DNA from: Closterium sp. NIES-65
Lineage: Eukaryota > Streptophyta > Zygnematophyceae > Desmidiales > Closteriaceae
Assembly (NCBI GenBank): GCA_948144175.1
Contig: CANXME010002590.1
Coordinates: 1,266,501 to 1,330,500 of the forward strand
DNA: 64,000 bases
Direction: 5' to 3'
In this document: positions 50,150 through 62,197 of the stretch, piece after piece
Position numbering within the stretch: the stretch's first letter is position 1
Layout of the letters: the number at the start of each line of letters is the position of its first letter
The notes under the pieces: generated by a model
Told to the model about the DNA's origin: nothing
What the model saw: the letters and a program-made list of their open reading frames with translations, nothing else
Databases searched by the model: none
Program-made: the position numbers and the translations under genes

Positions 50150-51990
50150 CAAGCAACCAGCAGGTGAGGCAGAGTGGGCACAAGCCCAAGGCAGTGCAGA
50201 AACGCTGATGATCACCAGCCCCAAGGGCCTTGGTGAAGACATCAGCAGTGTTGTCCCGAGAGGCCGCATAAGCAAGGCGCAGCTGACCACGCTGCTGCAA
50301 CTCACACGCAAGGAAGTAGCGAAGAGCAATGTGCTTCGTCCAGTGCTCCAGTCTCTGCTCGCGACACAAGGCAAGCATTGCCTTGTTGTCGACATACAGA
50401 ATTGGAGGAGAACGAGGCCGCTCCCCCAAGTCAATCAGCAGGAAGGTCAGCCATCGGAGATCCTGTGCAGCCATGGCCCCAGCGTAGATCTCGGCCTCAC
50501 AGCTGGAACCAAGCACAGAAGAAGAACGAGTGGACCTCCACGAGACGAAACCAGCGCCAAGACTTCAGGTGTAGCCCCGTGATGAAAGCTGAGTCGCCTG
50601 GTTGTCGGCCCAAGAAGCGTTAGAGTGTCCTGTGAGGACCACCGAACCCCGTCCTCCAAGCACGAGCCCCATGCTCGATGTGCTGCACAAGTAACGCAGT
50701 ACCCTCTTCGCAGCATCAAAGTGCACCTTTCGGTGCCTACCGGGTGCCACATAGTGAGCCAAAAGACTGAGAGGGTGCGCGAGGTCAGGTCGTGTGCACG
50801 TCATCAGGTACATGAGGCAGCCCACAAGCTCTGGGTACGGACCACTCAGCTCTACGGACTCGTCCGAAGGTGGAGCTGAGAGCGAGTGGTCGGTAGCCAG
50901 AGGAGTGGGCTGTGGCGAGGAGTACGTGAAGCGGAAGCGCTGAAGGACCTGGTGCACCATGTGTGATTGAGTGAGGGTGATGGTGCGCGGTGGTCTGTCC
51001 CGGGTGATCTGCAAGCCAAGATAGCTTCGCAGCTCACCCAGGTTAGTGCAGGTGTGTCTCTCCTGCAGCTCCGCCTTCACTAGGGACAATGTCAGCAGTA
51101 GCAAAAACCAAGTCGTCGACGTACACGAGGATGTAGAACGGCGGCAGAATAGTGTCGGTGCGTAGAAACATAATAGTCAAAGGAGCAAACCCAAGAGCTG
51201 CAAGTGTCGTCCTCAATGTGTCGAGCCACTCGCGGGGCACCTGACGCAGGCCGTACACTGGTCGCCGTAGGCTCCACTGAGTACCCTCAGGAAACGACCC
51301 AGTGAAGCCCTGTGGACGGCGCAACCAGATGGCCTCGTGAAGGCTACCCTGCAAGAAAGCTGTCGAGAAGTCGAGGGAGTGCAGCTCGTAGTCACGCTGA
51401 GCTGCAACGTGTAGCAACACCCGAAGAGTGGTCATCTTCGGGGTGGGGGAGAAGGTATGAAAGAAGTCGACCCCCTCACGCTGACTAAAGCATCGAGCAA
51501 CGTAACGTGCCTTGAAGGCAGGCGGAGAACCCGACGGCCGCTTCACCCTGAAAATCCACATGCCACTGACGATGTTCGCCCCAGGTGGGGGAACCTCGTC
51601 GACGTAGGTGCCTGTGGACTTCCAGGAAGCCATCTCTGCGTCCATGGCTGTCTGCCACTGAGAGGAGTAGTCACCTGAAATCGCCTCCCTGTAGGAGCGC
51701 GGGGTGGGGATGTCAAGTGCATCCGGGTCTCCCTCAGGGGCAAGCAGCATGGTCGCGTGATGGGGTGAAGCGGCCGAAAGGCACTCCAGCTCCTCCTGTC
51801 TGTCCTCAAGAACGTCATAGCCAAGGGCAGTACAGCCAAGAGTAGTCTCACCCCTGACGGACGGAGGACAGGCAGGGACAGGGTCAGAGACAAGACTCGC
51901 AAAGTAGTCTAGGCGGTACACAGCAGCAAAGTCAACGAGCTCAGCTACGAGGGCAGACGCAGCAGAAGACAAGAACGTAGGGTCCGTCAC
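50150..51990 (-). pseudogene. Element I RT and RNase H, broken
   Basis: RT KARYVARCFSQREGVDFF, LDFSTAFLQG, YVDDLVFATAD, then a frameshift near 51080 (SLVKAELQERHTCT); RNase H GHSNASWADN, a frame change near 50565, SSCEAEIYAG, YVDNKAMLAL and NTADVFTKALGAGDH. A deletion near 51180 removes the segment before the YVDD box (LTIMFLRTDT). Catalytic residues are mostly kept, so these are recent-looking small lesions. Confidence 0.85.
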
Positions 51991-53583
51991 AACCGTAGCA
52001 AGAAGGCGAGTAACAGTCGGACTGGACGCGCGAGCATTGTCAAACGGAGGATCAGCAATGGCAGGCAGAGAGGACGCAGGGGTAACGGTAGGACAACACG
52101 CTGAGGAACAGAGGAAGGACGGGGTGTCATATTGTGAGTGCCGGGGACAGCCGGAGCACGCGGACGACGAACTTGAGGAACACGAGCATGGTCAGCAGCT
52201 CTAGGCTCAGACTCAAGGTCAAAGCTAGACTCAGGCTTTTGACGCTCAGTCAGGGACTCTGACACCGCAGTGTAAGGAGCAGGAGCAGGCAGTGGGGAGT
52301 GCGGTAGCAGCAGCAGCTGTGACTTGTCGGCTGGTGGAAACAGTAACTGAGGAGTAGTTCCTGCCACAGGGAAGTCAGTAGCACCTGGCGGAAGACTGAG
52401 AAGGTGGCGAAGAGCACCAGTAGCTCCCGTACCTCCAGCACGAGCAGCTCCTCCAGTACCCCCAGCAACACCTCCAACACTAGTAGCACCAGCACCTCTA
52501 GCACCACGAGCTCCGACAGCGCCAGCACCTCGAGCACCAGTAGTACCTCCAGCACCTCCAGTGCCTCCAGCTCCAGCTCCAGCGCCTCTAGCACCAGTAG
52601 TACCTCCAGTGCCTCCTGTGCCAACAGCTCCAGTAGCACCTCCTGCACCTCCAGCACGAGTAGTACCACCTGCTCCGGCAGCTCCAGCACCTCCAGTACG
52701 AGCACCTCCGGGACCAGTAGCTCCAGCACCTCCAGTACGAGCACCTCCGAGACCAGTAGCTCCAGCACCTCCAGGACCTCCAGCGCCAACGCCTCCAGCA
52801 TCAGCACCACCAGCACCTCCAGGGTCAGCAGCTCCCGCAGCTCTAGCACCAGTAGCACTAGCACCTCCAGTGCCAGTAGCTCCAGCACCTCCAGTAACAG
52901 TAGTACCTCTTGGACCAGCAGCTCCAGTACCTCCAGCTCCAGTACCTCCAGCACCGGCAGCACCTGCAGTACTAGCAGCTCTAGTACCTTCAGCACCAGC
53001 AGCAGCTCCAGTACCCCCAGCACCAGCAGCTCTGGTACCTCCTGCACCAGTAGCACCTCTAGTACCTCCAGTAGTACCTCCAACACCTCCAGCACCAGCA
53101 GCACCTCCTGGACTAGTAGCTCCAGCACCAGCAGGACCGTACCCTCCACCACCAGGACTGCCTCGCAGAACGATCCACGCACGAATCGCCTGCGGCGAGA
53201 GCGTCTCAAGTAGAGCAGGCTGCGGTGGCTGTCCAGCACCAGTATCTCTAGTAGTGGTAGCTCTAGCACCTCCAGCACCAAAAGCACCTCTAGTACCTCC
53301 AGCTCTAGCACCTCCAGCACCAGTAGCAGCTCCAGTACCTCCAGCACCAGTATTACCTCTAGTACCTCCAGTAGGACCTCCAGGCCTAATAGCTCCAGGA
53401 CCTCTAGCTCCAGGACCTCCAGAAGGACTCGCAGCACCCCCAGAGTCAGCACCCGAAGTCTCAGCACCCCCAGAGTCAGCACCCTCAGGCTCAGCACCCT
53501 CAGTCCCAGCACCCTCAGTCTCAGCACCCTCAGTATCTGCACCCTCAATCCCAGCACCCTCAGGCTTAGTACCCCCAATCTCT
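51991..53583 (-). pseudogene. Element I linker between integrase and RT
   Basis: Long repetitive region whose DNA is ccagcacc[ta]c/agctccag-type trinucleotide-like repeats. In the coding frame it gives GAEGAGTEGAE near 53500 and long GGTGGAGATGG-like stretches; the other five frames are also open. It includes an insert-like segment near 53140-53240 coding RDEFFSRRRF-type sequence in one frame. No domain is recognised. Confidence 0.6.
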
Positions 53584-55167
53584 GATGGAGTAGGCTAGAG
53601 CTCGCTCTGGCCTTTATTTTGGTGTTCTCTCGCTACCTTCTCTCTCCCTTCTCTCGCTACCTTCTCTCTCCCTAGCCATGGCTTCCATATTCCTAGCTTT
53701 AACATGGTATCTAGAGCCAAATCCTTGGCGTTTTGTCCCAATCTATATCTCGTAGTACGGCTTAGGCCTTAGGCATCCGGCGCGCCATCTTCTTACCTAG
53801 TCGAATTATATTTTCCCTACTATTTCGGCCCTTAATTTTCTCCTTTTTTTTGTTTTTTTACTCGCGGTGCATTCTATCCATCGCCCGCGGCCTCCTTGCC
53901 TAGTCGCGCGCCCTGTTCCGTCGTCGCGCCGTCCTCCCCCTGCCCCTTCCTCCCCTTGCTACTCTCCTGCTTGTCGCTGGACCTCCCCTCTTCTCCACCC
54001 CTCTGCTTGGATTCCGCTGTCCCATCAGCGTCGCCGCTCTTCTGCCGCTGTAACCTCTGGTATTGGTTCTTTGGCCTCTGTCTTCAGTGTGACCATGCCA
54101 TTTCAGGATAGCATCCTTGGTGCTTCTCCTCTTATGGACCCTCGCTTTGTCGTTCCATTTTCTCCACCTCTTCACAACACTCCCTCTCATTTGCCCAGCC
54201 CTACGGTTGCCGCTCTCTCACTTCCTTGCACCTTGGATTTTGTCCTTGACAGTGGTGCTACTAACTCTGTCTTCCGTGATGCTGGTGTCCTTCGTACTTT
54301 TCCTCGTCCCCTTTCTATTGATGGGGCAGGGGAGACCATGACCATGATCTGCACTGGCACTTCCTCTCTTCCTTGTCCTGCCTCTCCCTCTGGCGCTATT
54401 ACTGGCCTTTTATTCCCTCTTGCTGTCACAACCTTTTTATCTCTCCCTGCCCTCCAACGCCTGGGTGTGCGAGCGCTCTTCCCCGTAGGTGCACTCTATT
54501 GTGTTCTTCATTACCTCGACCGGCACCTCGCTCGTTTCACCCTTTCTCCTATTACTCGCCTCTACACCCTTCGTGTTCCCGTCCCCTCCTCTATCCATCA
54601 CACTTCCTCTTTTGCTGCCCCTCCTGTCTCCTCTTACAACTGTCGCTCCCTCACCCAACCTACCCTTCTTCTCCATCATCGCCTTGGCCACCCCAATTTC
54701 CCTCTCCTTCGCAGCATGGTCGATTCGAAGCTGCTTCATGATCTCCCTTCCTCTCTCCCGCCCCTTCCCCCCTCTCCCGCTCCTCCATGCACCCCTTGTG
54801 TTCAAGCCAAGCTCTCCCAATCTCCTCATCCTTCTTCCCCTTCTGCCGCCCCCCAAACCCCTTGATCTTGTGCATATGGACCTCTGGGGTCCCTATCCTA
54901 TTGCCTCACGTCACGGTCATCGTTACTTTCTCCTTCTTGTTGATGACTACTCTCGCTTTGCCACTGTCTATCCCCTCCGTGCCAAATTTGATGCCCCCTC
55001 CCTCATCATTCGCTGGGCTGAGCAGGCGCGCCTTCGCTTTGGCCGTCCTCTCGCACGCCTCCACTCTGATGGTTGTGGCGAGTTCTTTAGCCACTCTCTC
55101 TCTCTCTCTTCTTACTCCTCCTCTCATGGCATTCGCCAAACCTCCACTCTTCCGCATTCGCCAAACC
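53584..55167 (+). mobile_element. Copia element J, different lineage, truncated
   Basis: A primer site TGGTATCTAGAGCC at 53705-53718 follows ...CTTTAACA, the probable 5' LTR end; a 24-bp direct repeat (ttctctcgctacc...) lies within this LTR end at 53622-53670. Downstream are protease and integrase only. Base use is C/T-rich on the coding strand, unlike A-L. There is no recognisable gag between the primer site and protease (only about 500 bp). The right end breaks inside integrase after GIRQTSTLPHSP, where a 25-bp direct repeat (cattcgccaaacctccactc) adjoins element K. Confidence 0.75.
54090..55160 (+). pseudogene. Element J protease and integrase core, broken
   Basis: Protease DFVLDSGATNSVFRD (about 54237), then LLLHHRLGHPNFPLLRSM and CTPC (HHCC site), a C-run frameshift at about 54855, then DLVHMDLWGPYP, FLLLVDDYSRFATVYPLRAK and LHSDGCGEFFS, where the usual GGEF is CGEF. 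The integrase ends before its catalytic Glu. It cannot be active. Confidence 0.8.
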
Positions 55168-57391
55168 TCCACTCAGCCTCACAACAGGAGCTGAGAACAG
55201 AAGAAGAACGAGTAGAGTGCCACGAAACTGAACCAGAGCCAAGGCTGAAGGTGTAACCCTGTGACGACCGCTGAGTAGCCTGGTCGTCAGCCCAAGAAGC
55301 GTCCGAGTGCCCAGTGAGAACAACTGAGCTCCCTCCTCCAAGCACGAGCCCCATGCCTGATGTACTGCACAAGTAGCGCAATACCCTCTTTGCCGCATCC
55401 CAGTGCACCTTTCGGTGACGACCAGGAGCCACGTAGCGAGCGAGAAGGCTAAGAGGGTATGCTAGGTCAAGACGAGTGCAAGTCATCAGGTACATGAGGC
55501 AACCAACTAACTCTGGGTAAGGACCACTCGACTCTACGGACTCATCCAAAGGAAGAGTTCAGAGCGAGTGACCTATAGCCAGAGGAGTGGCATGTGCTAG
55601 GGACCAGGTGAAGCCGAAGCGCTGAAGAACCTGCTGCATCATGTGTGACTGAGTCAGGGTAATGGTGCGGCGTGCTCTGTCCCGGGTGATCTGCAAGCCA
55701 AGGTAGCTGCGCAGTTCACCAAGGTCTGTGCACGTGTGTCTCTTCTGCAGCTCCGACTTCACGAGGGCAAGAGACTCAGTGTCAGCTGTGGCAAAGACCA
55801 AGTCGTCGACGTACACGAGGATGTAGAACGGCGGCAGCAAAGTGTCGGTGCGTAGAAACAGCGACGGGTCGGCAGTAGAAGGAGAGAACCCAAGTGCCGC
55901 AAGAGTAGTCCTCAATGTGTCGTGCCACTCACGTGGCGCCTGGCGGAGACCGTAGACCGGCCGGCAGAGGCTCCACTGGGTACCAGGAGGGAACGACCCA
56001 GTGAAGCTAGGAGGGCGGCGTAGCCAGATCTCCTCGTGCAGACTGCCCTGCAAGAAAGCTGTGCTGAAGTCAAGAGAGTGAAGCTCGTAGTCACGCTGAG
56101 CAGCGACGTGGAGCAAAACCCGAAGAGTGGTCATCTTCGGGGTCGGGGAGAAGGTCTGGAAGAAGTCAACTCCCTCTCGCTGACTGAAGCCTCGAGCAAC
56201 GTAGCGCGCCTTCAAGTCAGGCGGAGAACCCGGCAGCCGCTTCACCATGAAAATCCACATGCCACTGACGATGTTCGCCCCAGGTGGGGGAACCGCGTCA
56301 ACGTAGGTGTCTGTGGACTTCAAAGAAGCCATCTCTGCGTCCATGGCTAACTTCCACTGTGAGGAGTAGGGACCCTCGATCGCCTCAACGTACGATCGAG
56401 GAGTCGGGATGTCTGGTGCATCCGGGTCTCCTTTAGGGGCAACTAGCATGGACACGAGATGGGGCGCAGCGGCTGCAAGAAACTCAAGGTCCTCCTTTCT
56501 GTCCTCAAGGACGTCCGTGATAAGAGCACACTCACCCCCGACAGACGGAGGACAGACAGACTCAGACTCAGCGACAAGACTGGCAGCGTAGTCTAGACGA
56601 CAGCGAGCAGCAAAGTCGACAAGCTCTGCAACTAGGGCAGACGCAGCAGCAGACTCAAAGGAAGGGTCAGTGACAGCAGTGGCAAGGAGACGCGTAACAG
56701 TAGGACTAGCAGCGCAAAGAGAGTCAGACAAAGGGTCAGCAAGAGTAGGAAGAGAGGACTTAGGAGGAGACGGCAGAGGGACACGCTGTGGAGCAGTGGA
56801 GGGACGAAGTGACATCCGGTGTGTGCCAAGGACTGGTGGCGGACACTCACGCTGAGTACGGCGACTGGTGGAAGTAGTACGAACATGCGACTCAGGATGG
56901 GACACAAGCGACACAGGGCGAGACTCAGGCTGATGACGCTTTGTGAGACCGCCTGTAGGACCAGTGTAGGGAGAAGGACGAGGAAGTGGCGAGGCAGGCG
57001 GTGGCTGTGACTGCGACTCGACCAGCGGTGGACACTCCACAGAGGGAGGGGGGCAAGGCGGAGGTGACTGACCAAGAACCTGCTGAAGGAGTGGAACAAA
57101 GTACGGCCACGGCCGTGAGGTGCCCCCTGCAGCAGCAGAGACAACACCAGAACCTCCAGTAGCTCCAGTAGCACCCCCAGCACCTCCAACGCCCGAGTCT
57201 GCAGCACTAGTAGCAGCTCCAACGCCCAGGTCTACAGCACCAGCAGCAGCTCCAACATCCGCGTCTGCAGCACCAGCAACAGCTCCAACGCCCGGGTCCG
57301 CAGCACCAGCAGCAGCTCCAACGTCCGGGTCCGCAGTACCAGCAGCAGCTCCAACGTCCGGGTCCGTAGCACCACCAGCAGCTCCAACGCC
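55168..57391 (-). mobile_element. Copia element K fragment (linker-RT-RNase H)
   Basis: Right and left ends are both broken: the RNase H end is cut at the SCCEAE motif where J begins (shared microhomology ctcagcc), and the linker is cut at 57391 where L begins. No LTR remains. Confidence 0.8.
55175..57391 (-). pseudogene. Element K linker, RT and partial RNase H
   Basis: Linker with GAAAGAADPGVGA repeats (39-bp DNA unit, 57185-57390), then PTVTRLLATAVTDPSFES, CPPSVGGECAL, RT LKARYVARGFSQREGVDFF, LDFSTAFLQG, RPPSFTGSF, YVDDLVFATADTES and LRSYLGLQITRD. A frame change occurs at about 55556 (GHSL then stop), then RNase H GHSDASWADDQATQRSSQ and SSVLSSCCEAE. Except for this lesion, 611 codons are open. 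Confidence 0.88.
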
Positions 57392-57538
57392 CAAGCTCAG
57401 GGTGGATCACAAAGTCACCTCACAGTCCGAACACAAGTTCAAGGCCACAAGGCCAGTTCACATGCAAGAGCACATATATATATAAAGGCTAAATAAGCAA
57501 GAGCAAAAGGATATATATTTGTGACAGTACAAGCAAGG

Positions 57539-59640
57539 TCAAGAAGTGAGCAAGTGAGGCAAGACAGGCACAAGACCAAGCTGAGTACAGAAGCGCTGAT
57601 GATGACAAGGCGCAAGAGCCTTAGTGAAGATATCAGCAGTGTTGGCCTCAGAGGCCACGTACGCAAGTCGCAACTGACCACGCTGCTGCAGCTCACGAGC
57701 AAGAAAGTAGCGGAGAGCAATGTGCTTCGTTCTGTGCTCCAGGCGCTGCTCCCGACACAAGGCCAGCATGGCCTTGTTGTCTACGTACAGCACTGGAGGA
57801 GAACGAGGCGGCTCTCCGAGGTCAGTCAGCAGGTAGGTGAGCCAGCGTAGCTCCTGAGCAGCCATGGCTCCGGCGTAGATCTCAGCCTCACAACTGGAGC
57901 CGAGAACAGAAGACGAGCGAGTAGCCCGCCACGAAACAGAGCCGGAACCAAGGCTGAAGGTGTAACCCTATGACCACCGCTGTGTAGCCTGGTCGTAAGC
58001 CCAAGAAGCGTCTGCGTGCCCAGTGAGGACCACTGGACTCTGCCCTCCAAGCACTAGCCCCATGCCCGACGTACTGCACAAGTAGCGCAACACCCTCTTC
58101 GCTGCAGCCATGTGCTCTGGTCGGTGTCTCCCAGGAGCAACATAGCGTGCCAGAATGCTAAGAGGGTATGCAAGGTCAGGTCGTGTGCAGGTCATCAGGT
58201 ACATGAGGCAGCCAACGAGCTTTGGGTACGGGCCACTCGACTCTACAGACTCATCCGAAGGCAGAGTTGAGAGCGAGTGGCGAGTAGACAGAGGAGTGGC
58301 CTGAGGCGAGGAGTACGTGAAGCCGAAGCGCTGAAGGACCTGCTGCACCATGTGTGACTGAGTCAGGGTAATGGTATGGCGTGCTCTGTCCCGGGTGATC
58401 TGCAAGCCAAGGTAGCTGCGCAGTTCACCCAGGTCTGTGCACGTGTGTCTCTTCTGCAGCTCCGACTTCACGTGGGCGAGTCCAGCAGTGTCAGCTGTGG
58501 CAAAGACCAAGTCGTCGACGTACACGAGGATGTAGAGGTGTCGGTGCGCAGAAACAGCGACGGGTCGGCAGTAGAGGGAGCAAACCCAAGAGCCGCAAGC
58601 GTAGTCCTCACTGTGTCGTGCCACTCACACGGTGCCTGGCGGAGACCGTAGACTGGTCGTCGGAGGCTCCACTGGGTGCCAGGAGGAAAAGTCCCAGTGA
58701 AGCCAGGTGGACGGCGCAGCCAGATCTCCTCGTGCAGGCTGCCCTGCAAGAAAGCAGTGCTGAAGTCAAGGGAGTGAAGCTCGTAGTCACGCTGAGCGGC
58801 TATGTGTAGCAGCACCCAAAGAGTGGTCATCTTCGGGGTGGGAGAGAAGGTCTGAAAGTAGTCAACTCCCTGCCGCTGACTGAAGCCACGAGCCACATAC
58901 CGCGCCTTGAAGACAGGTGGAGAACCTGGCGGCTGCTTCACCCTGAAGATCCACATTTCACTGACGATGTTCGCCCCAGGTGGGGGAACCGCGTCAACGT
59001 AGGTGCCTGTGGACTTCCAGGAAGCCATCTGTGCATCCATAGCTGCCTGCCAGTGAGAGGAGTAGGGACCCTCTACGGCCTCCGCGTAAGAGCACGGAGT
59101 CGGGATGTTAAGTGCATCCGGGTCTCCCTCAGGGGCAAGCAGTACGGACACGAGATGAGGTGAAGTAGCAGCCAGACACTGGAACTCCTCCTGCCTGTCC
59201 TCAAGGACGTCGGTGCCAAGAGCAAACTCACCCCCGACGGACGGAGGACAGATAGACGCAGACTCAGCAACAAGTCTAGCAGCGTATTCTAGACGACAGC
59301 GAGCAGCAAAGTCGACGAGCTCAGCAAAAAGAGCACCCGCAGCAGTAGACTCAAAGGAGGGGTCAGTGACGACGGTAGCAAGGAGACGCGTGACAGTAGG
59401 ACTGGCAGCACGAAGAGAGTCCGACTCCGGGTCGGCAAGAGTAGGAAGAGAGGACTCAGGAGGAGAAGGCAAAGGGACACGCAGAGGAGCAGTGGACGGA
59501 CGCAAAGACATCCGGTGCGTGCCAGGGACAGGAGGAGGACGCTGATGCGAACCGCGACAACTAGTGCGACGCAGGACAAGACGCAGGCTCAAGACGCTCA
59601 GCAAGACCTCCAGTAGGACCAGTGTACGGAGAAGGAGCAG
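57539..59640 (-). pseudogene. Element L RT and RNase H, broken
   Basis: RT KARYVARGFSQRQGVDYF, LDFSTAFLQG, RPPGFTGTF; an 11-bp deletion at about 58537 removes the codons just before ILVYVDDLVFA and shifts the frame, which resumes at 58624-57968 with YVDDLVFATADTAG. RNase H GHADASWAYD, then a stop near 57968, SSCEAEIYAG, YVDNKAMLAL and NTADIFTKAL. Confidence 0.88.
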
Positions 59641-61240
59641 GCAGTGGAGAGGCCGGCGGTAACTGTGACTGGGACTAGACCGGCGGTGGACACTCTAAGG
59701 GAGGAGGAAGACCAAGAACCTGCTGAAGGAGCGGAACGAAGTACGGCCGAGGCCGCGCGGCGACTTTAGACACAGCAGGGACAGCACCAGCACCCTCAGC
59801 GGCAACACTAGCGCCACCAGCACCACCAGCTGCAGGACCTCCAGCAGCACCAGCAGCACCCGCAGCAGGACCGCCGGCAGGACGGACAGCAGTAGCCTCA
59901 GCGCCAACACCCTCAGCAGGACTAGCTCCAGGCGTACCCGCAGGTACAGCAGCTCCAGCACCCCCCGGACGAGCACCTCCGGGACCGGCAGCACCAACAC
60001 CCTCAGCAGCCGAAGAAACTCCAGCTCCAGCAGTACGCCTCCAGCGCCGGGCAAACCACTTGCGCAACTCCTGAGGAGAGAGCGGCTCCCGCCGAGACGA
60101 AGCACCCGGAGAACCTCCAGGCCCAGCACCGCCAGACACCACACGAGCAGGTCCAGCGGCCACTGGCTCCGCACCCCCAGGCTCAGCAGCTCAAGACGTG
60201 GCACCCCCAGGCTAGTAGCTCCTAACGTAGCACCCCCAGGCTCAGCACCCCTAGGCGAAGGACCCTTAGGCTCAGCACCCCCAGTCGCAGCACCCCCAGG
60301 CTCAGCACCACCAGGCTCAGCACCCACTCGCGCAGCACCCCAAGGCTCAGCACCCCCAGTCGCAGCACCCCCAGACACAGCACGCGCTCGCGGAGCACCC
60401 CCAGAGTCAGCACCCCCAGGCTCAGCACCCGCAGCAGTACCAGAATCACCAGCAACCTCGACCGGCTCGACTGCGTCTACCTGGGACACACCTGAAGGGG
60501 CAGGACCCTGAGGGGGGAGGGGGTCTACCGGGGGGGGACCTGGCAAAAGGAAGTGTGGTGGCGGGGGGAGGGAAGGAGTGCGGTAGGGGAAGAGGCGGTA
60601 GTAGGGGACTGACTCGTCGAACGTGACGTCCTGGGAGGACAGAACACGACGAGAGGTGGGGTGGTAGAACTGCCACCCTGGCGCGTCAGGGAAGAAGCCA
60701 AGGAAGACACAAGGAGCAGCACGAGGGGACAACTTGTCCGCAGACAAGTCGCGGACGAACGCCCGAGATCCCCAGACACGGAACGCAGACGCATCGCCGA
60801 CCTTCCCCGTCCACAGCAAAGCTGGGGAGGTCTCCGGCATGGAGACCCTGGGGTGAAGGTTGATCTGATGCGCCGCGTACCGAACCGCAAACGGCCACAG
60901 AAAATGGGGGGCAGCCGCATGCATCATGGACGTACGAGCAACGTCCATGACCATGCCAATGCGACGCTCAGCAATCCCATTTTGCTGTGGGGAGTCCGGA
61001 AGCGTAAAGGTCTGGCGGATGCCGCGCGCACAGCAGTAGGCTCGCAGAAGGCCAGAGGAGAACTCTCCGCCTCGGTCAGAGTGCAGACGCAGAACAGGAA
61101 AGTCCGAGCCGAAGCTCCTCCTGAGCTGGAGACAAGCTGCGCGGATCAAGTCGATCAACACCTCAGTGACATCGCCCTTGCTGCGCAAGGGGAAGACTGT
61201 GGTGTAACGCGAGTAGTCGTCAACGGACGCGGGCCGGGCC
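59641..61240 (-). pseudogene. Element L integrase C-terminal part and linker
   Basis: VDDYSRYTTVFPLRSKGDV, LHSDRGGEFSSG, NGIAERRIGMVMDVART, AFRVWGSRAFVRDLSADKLS, VFLGFFPDAPGWQFYHP, then the GGAEPGGA-type linker with a frame change near 60190. At about 61235 roughly 34 bp are missing between WGPARV and DDYSRY, so the first catalytic region is damaged and out of frame with protease. Confidence 0.87.
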
Positions 61241-62197
61241 CCACACGTCCATGTGAAGCGTCTGCCACGAGGCCTCTGTCGGGGGAAACTGAGAGGAGTG
61301 AGGGGCAGCCCGTAGCCGCCCCTCGACACAGGGGACACAGGAAGGACCAGGTCCCGAAGGAAAGGGAGGGAGGGACCGAGGACGACCAGTGACAAGGACA
61401 CGGGAAGCCATGCCTCGGAGACGAGGCAGGGAGGGGTGACCAAGACGGTGGTGCCACAGGAGAGTCTCGTGAGACAGGAGGCGACACGAGCAGGGGGGAG
61501 ACTCAGGACCAGACCTGGACGCTGCAGCAAACACCTGACCCGACGCAGGGATAAAAGGAGACCCAGTGGTCAGGGTGTAGAGGCTCGACCCCGGCCGACG
61601 CGTAAACGTGGCCAGGTGCCGGCCTGTGCGAGCGTCCGAGCAGTGGGTCACCCGCTGACTCGCAGGAGTAAACTGGTGAACCCCCGCATCCTGCAGGTCA
61701 GCACCACTCACCAAGTTCGTAGAGAACGAGGGGAGGTAAAGACCAGACAAGGTGCCAGAGGGGGCAGCCGGACACGGGAGGACAGTGGAGAAGTGAGAGA
61801 GGACAGGACCCCTAGAGGGGTTTGCCAGGGAGACTGCAACCGGCCGACCAAGCGGCGTGAGTGTGGTGCGGTCTCGAAAGAAGGAGCGAGAAGCCCCTGA
61901 GTCAAGTGTGAAGGTGAGAGAGGCCGAAGCTGACGTGGTACCTGAGAGCGCAGACTCACCAGCACCTAAGGGCGCAGACGCACTGGCACCTAGAGCAGCA
62001 GCCTCACCAGCACCTAGAGCAGCAGTACCAATGCCCGGGTCGGGCAGGAAACACCGGTAACAGTCACCCTCATCACTAATAGTCACAGCATACATGGTAG
62101 CAAGGATAGCATCAAAGTCAAGATCATAGATAGCTACACCTGCCCTAGACAGCTCTCCCCAGCGGGGGATCTCAGTAGCCTCCGGGAAATGCTGACG
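61241..62197 (-). pseudogene. Element L protease and GAG-pre-integrase region
   Basis: Continuous frame from YDLDFDAILATMYAVTI and GIGTAALGAGEAAALGASA to protease FTLDSGASRSFF, RRPGSSLYTLTT, HHRLGHPSLPRLRGM and CVPC. It shows that gag and pol share one frame in this subfamily, which identifies the extra base in A as a lesion or a derived state. Confidence 0.85.

Larger units (their letters stand above)
49777..53583 (-). mobile_element. Copia element I, truncated at its 5' side by J
   Basis: A 133-bp LTR at 49777-49909 (same length as D's) followed by the purine tract cacccccatgggcaaag marks the 3' end. RNase H, RT and linker follow, then the sequence changes to J at about 53583, so integrase, protease, gag and the 5' LTR are gone. 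It interrupts E's gag at 49776/49777. Confidence 0.82.

Noticed and set aside
52404-53598. Plus-strand frames of Ser/Thr-rich and Ala/Pro-rich protein (269 and 345 aa)
   Set aside because: They mirror the repetitive linker of element I; every frame is open because the DNA lacks stop-forming words. No start context or domain supports them.
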